A stretch of DNA of 64,000 nt from Patescibacteria group bacterium. Lineage in GTDB: Bacteria; Patescibacteriota; Saccharimonadia; Saccharimonadales; UBA4665. Made by a program: the position numbers and the translations under genes. A model generated the notes under the pieces. That model saw nothing but the letters and a program-made list of their open reading frames with translations. It ran no database searches and was not told the origin of the DNA. Positions 61,811 to 64,000 of this stretch are shown here, piece by piece; position 1 is the first letter of the stretch; each line of letters opens with the position of its first letter. Location: positions 1 to 64,000 of the forward strand of contig JARXKN010000003.1 of NCBI GenBank assembly GCA_030271625.1. The letters run 5' to 3'.

Positions 61811-62912
61811 TGCTAACGACTTAAGCTTGGGCGTTACCGAATTTGTAACGCTGTTAAACCAGACGTTTGATTTTGCGTACCCCAGCCTGCTGATTACCGG
61901 CGAACTGGCAAACTTACGAATCAGTAAGAACAAGTGGGTCTATTTTGACCTGAAGGATGAGTCCTCGAGTGTTAAATTCTTTGGTACCGTTTATCAATTA
62001 CCTGGTCCACTAGAAGATGGCATGCTGCTAAAAGTGCGCGGTGCACCACGCTTGCACAATTTATATGGTTTTAGTGTGACTGTGCAGTCAATGCAGCCGG
62101 CTGGAGAGGGAACGATTAAGCGCGCCGCCGAGCTATTACAGGCTAAACTACAGACCGAAGGCTTATTTGATACCAGTCGAAAACGAGCGCTACCGTACCC
62201 GCCGCAAACTGTTGGCTTAATCACTTCCGGTCAGTCAGCAGCTTACGCTGATTTTGTAAAAATTATTAATGCCCGCTGGTCTGGACTAACTATTTCGCAT
62301 ATCGATGTCCAAGTGCAGGGTGAAGCAGCGCCGTTACAAATTGTATCGGCCATCGAGCAGTGTAACGCCCTCGCTGAACCGCCAGAGGTCTTAGTGCTTA
62401 TCCGCGGGGGCGGTAGTGCCGAGGACCTGGCGGCTTTTAGCACCGAACAAGTTACCCGGGCTGTAGCGGCCAGCCGTATCCCCACCTTAGTAGCGATTGG
62501 TCACGAAATCGACCTGAGTTTAGCGGAGCTGGCCGCCGACCAGCGAGCTAGTACACCCAGTAACGCTGCCGAGCTTTTGGTGCCTGACCGCCGAACCGTC
62601 TTGAGTCAATTGGCAGTTGCTCGGCAGCAGCTGAGTCATCAAAGCAACCAATTACTGCAGCAAGCCCACCAAGACCTAGTAGTCGTAACCGCAAGCTTGC
62701 AGGCCTTAGCACTCCAAAAAGTCGCCCAGCAGCGACAACATGTACAGGCCGCCCAGCAGCTGCTAGCCGCCTTTAATCCGGTCTTTATCTTACAGCGAGG
62801 CTACGCGATTGTCCGCCAAAACGGCCACGTAATCCGCAGTACCGCGGCCTATGACCGACGCCAACCAACCAGCCTTACCATGCAAGACGGCACCATAGAA
62901 ATAAGCAATTAA
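61800..62912 (+). CDS. xseA: Exodeoxyribonuclease VII large subunit
   Basis: 370 residues, shorter than the ~450 of E. coli mainly in the C-terminal coiled coil. The N-terminal OB fold (LLITGELANLRISKNKWVYF) and nuclease domain with TSGQSAAYADFVKI, LIRGGGSAEDLAAF and GHEIDLSLAELAADQRASTP are clear. With XseB it degrades single-stranded DNA. It starts inside the previous gene; xseB follows after 10 nt. Confidence 0.95.
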   Translation: MAPDANDLSLGVTEFVTLLNQTFDFAYPSLLITGELANLRISKNKWVYFDLKDESSSVKFFGTVYQLPGPLEDGMLLKVRGAPRLHNLYGFSVTVQSMQPAGEGTIKRAAELLQAKLQTEGLFDTSRKRALPYPPQTVGLITSGQSAAYADFVKIINARWSGLTISHIDVQVQGEAAPLQIVSAIEQCNALAEPPEVLVLIRGGGSAEDLAAFSTEQVTRAVAASRIPTLVAIGHEIDLSLAELAADQRASTPSNAAELLVPDRRTVLSQLAVARQQLSHQSNQLLQQAHQDLVVVTASLQALALQKVAQQRQHVQAAQQLLAAFNPVFILQRGYAIVRQNGHVIRSTAAYDRRQPTSLTMQDGTIEISN

Positions 62913-62922
62913 GGAGATAATA

Positions 62923-63129
62923 ATGGCCACCAGCAAATCCAAAGCAGTAAATTACCAGCAATTAAAAGCCGAGCTTGATGCCGTCCTCGAAACGTTGCAG
63001 CAGCCAGACACCGACGTCGACGCCGCCGTAGCTGGCTACGAACGGGGACTGACCCTGATACATCAACTAGAGTCGTATCTACAAACTGCCGAAAATCACA
63101 TTAAACAATTGCCAACGCAGCAGGGTTAA
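62923..63129 (+). CDS. xseB: Exodeoxyribonuclease VII small subunit
   Basis: 68 residues with the XseB pattern: YQQLKAELDAVLETLQQP, VDAAVAGYERGLTLI and ENHIKQL. It binds the XseA coiled coil. Ribosome binding site AAGGAG. Confidence 0.92.
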   Translation: MATSKSKAVNYQQLKAELDAVLETLQQPDTDVDAAVAGYERGLTLIHQLESYLQTAENHIKQLPTQQG

Positions 63130-63161
63130 TCATTTACCTCCTGAGTATCATCGGAATTTTA

Positions 63162-63617
63162 GTGCTGGTATGCTTTGCCGGCGTATTGCTGGTGGGTGCG
63201 CCCTACCTGCCAACGCTGTCTCCCCAAGTGTCGGCCGCTCTCACGCTGGCTGATTTGCAACCAGGCCAAACCTTATTAGAACTCGGCTGCGGGGACGGGA
63301 AGGTAGTACTAGCTGCCGCCAAAGCCGGCTATACCGTTATTGGCTACGAGCTCAATCCGCTGATGGCGGCCGTTGCCTGGCTTAGAACTCGTCGGTACGG
63401 AAAACAAGTTCAAATTCGCTGTGCTAATTTTTGGCAGCCTAACTGGCCACCGGCCGACGCTATCTTCGTCTTCTTGCTGCCAAAATATATGACAAAGCTG
63501 GATAATAAAGTTATGCAACAATACCCTAAGGGCGTCAAAGTTATTAGTTTTGCCTTCCGTATACCTAACCGGGAGCCCAAAAATACTTTGAACGGGGTGT
63601 TCTTATATAAATACTAA
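63162..63617 (+). CDS. Membrane-anchored class I SAM-dependent methyltransferase
   Basis: 151 residues from GTG 63162. SAM motif I is LLELGCGDGKVVLAAA and is followed by GYELNPLMAAVAWLRTRRYG; no zinc or substrate motif. A hydrophobic N-terminus (VCFAGVLLVGA) is cut short by the GTG start; the open frame continues upstream as IYLLSIIGIL to the xseB stop, so translation may really begin at ATC 63129 or ATT 63132 and include a full membrane helix. Substrate unknown. Confidence 0.75.
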   Translation: MLVCFAGVLLVGAPYLPTLSPQVSAALTLADLQPGQTLLELGCGDGKVVLAAAKAGYTVIGYELNPLMAAVAWLRTRRYGKQVQIRCANFWQPNWPPADAIFVFLLPKYMTKLDNKVMQQYPKGVKVISFAFRIPNREPKNTLNGVFLYKY

Positions 63618-63626
63618 GCTTCTACC

Positions 63627-63655
63627 TTGCGTAGGCCGGTAATCTCCGCTACGAT
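63627..63655 (+). promoter_or_regulatory. Promoter of the last, truncated gene
   Basis: TTGCGT at 63627-63632, 17 bp, TACGAT at 63650-63655, 6 nt before the ATG at 63662. Confidence 0.55.
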
Positions 63656-63661
63656 TAACCT

Positions 63662-64000
63662 ATGATTAAGCATGACCAGAATGGCTCTCTCAATAGCCTG
63701 CTTGTGCCGTTAATAGTGGTGACGCTATTTTTTGTGGGCAGCGCTAGCTTTGCCGCCTGGGCTTTTGCCAGTCGACAAGACTACAAAACTAATACAGATG
63801 AAAAGATTGCCAGTGCCGTTACGCTGGCTCGCCAAAATGAGAGTACTCTCAAAGATAAGCAATTTGCGGAGGTCGAGAAGAATCCATTACGAGCTTACAC
63901 CGGTCCCCAAGCTTACGGCAGTTTAGTTATTAAATTCCCCAAGACCTGGAGCGCCTATGTTGACGATACCGGTAACGGCAGTAGTGTCGTTGACGGCTAC
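63662..64000 (+). CDS. Membrane-anchored protein, 3' end cut by window edge
   Basis: The frame runs from ATG 63662 to the window end (113 residues seen). MIKHDQNGSLNSL is followed by a membrane helix (~14-36), a charged helical segment (DEKIASAVTLARQNESTLKD) and then an extracellular part beginning YGSLVIKFPKTWSAY. The last segment resembles the start of a PsbP/lipoprotein-like beta domain, a weak hint. The start is supported by the promoter 6 nt upstream. Confidence 0.7.
   Translation, partial: MIKHDQNGSLNSLLVPLIVVTLFFVGSASFAAWAFASRQDYKTNTDEKIASAVTLARQNESTLKDKQFAEVEKNPLRAYTGPQAYGSLVIKFPKTWSAYVDDTGNGSSVVDGY

Overview
The window looks like a chromosomal segment of a Patescibacteria/CPR bacterium, most likely Candidatus Saccharibacteria (TM7). 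This is inferred from the gene set and remembered resemblances; no search was run. Supporting signs are compact, overlapping genes; short informational proteins (ProRS without its editing insert, a small EF-Ts, SecA without a zinc tail); a Gram-positive-type envelope set (LytR-CpsA-Psr protein, FtsEX with a secreted CHAP protein, S41 protease); no biosynthetic genes apart from CTP synthase; and a giant Gly/Thr/Ser/Asn-rich surface protein. UGA is used as a normal stop (msrA, ftsE, the 58056 gene, the flippase-like gene) and RF2 is present, so this is not the UGA=Gly code of Gracilibacteria/Absconditabacteria.

Layout. 1-18837: the 3' part of a giant repeat gene (at least 5538 codons, open at the left edge), coupled by a TAATG overlap to a secreted multidomain protein; these are probably surface adhesin or fibre components. 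18891-20233: a membrane-anchored protein, then an AT-rich stretch with one perfect DnaA box and a compact transcription unit (promoter, structured leader with a 17-codon upstream ORF, 40-aa basic peptide, terminator). 20234-22658: parA and parB in convergent orientation and signal peptidase I. 22757-26640: LCP ligase, membrane protein, HtrA-type protease. 26736-35268: translation genes (prmC, prfA, rpmE, rpsB, tsf, frr, proS) and two intramembrane proteases. 35325-43974: greA, lysS, a run of unrecognised genes, msrA, a HAD phosphatase, an RNA uracil methyltransferase and a Cas4-like nuclease. 43993-50958: serS, hpf, secA, an M16 peptidase, prfB. 50959-57980: ftsE, ftsX, CHAP hydrolase, S41 protease, pyrG, a lone receiver protein. 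58056-64000: two unknown genes with matching promoters, rpmA, a Trm11/TrmG10-like methyltransferase, a flippase-like membrane protein, xseA/xseB, a methyltransferase and a gene cut by the right edge.

Themes. (1) The giant protein has nested repeats whose protein sequence is conserved while codons are scrambled. (2) Many genes have a -10 hexamer ending only 6-9 nt before the start codon, which implies leaderless or near-leaderless transcripts; this also corrects several start codons. (3) Convergent genes are packed stop-to-stop with almost no spacer. (4) Cell-wall remodelling, secretion and surface protein genes are concentrated here, in keeping with an episymbiotic lifestyle. No tRNA, rRNA, CRISPR array or insertion sequence was seen.
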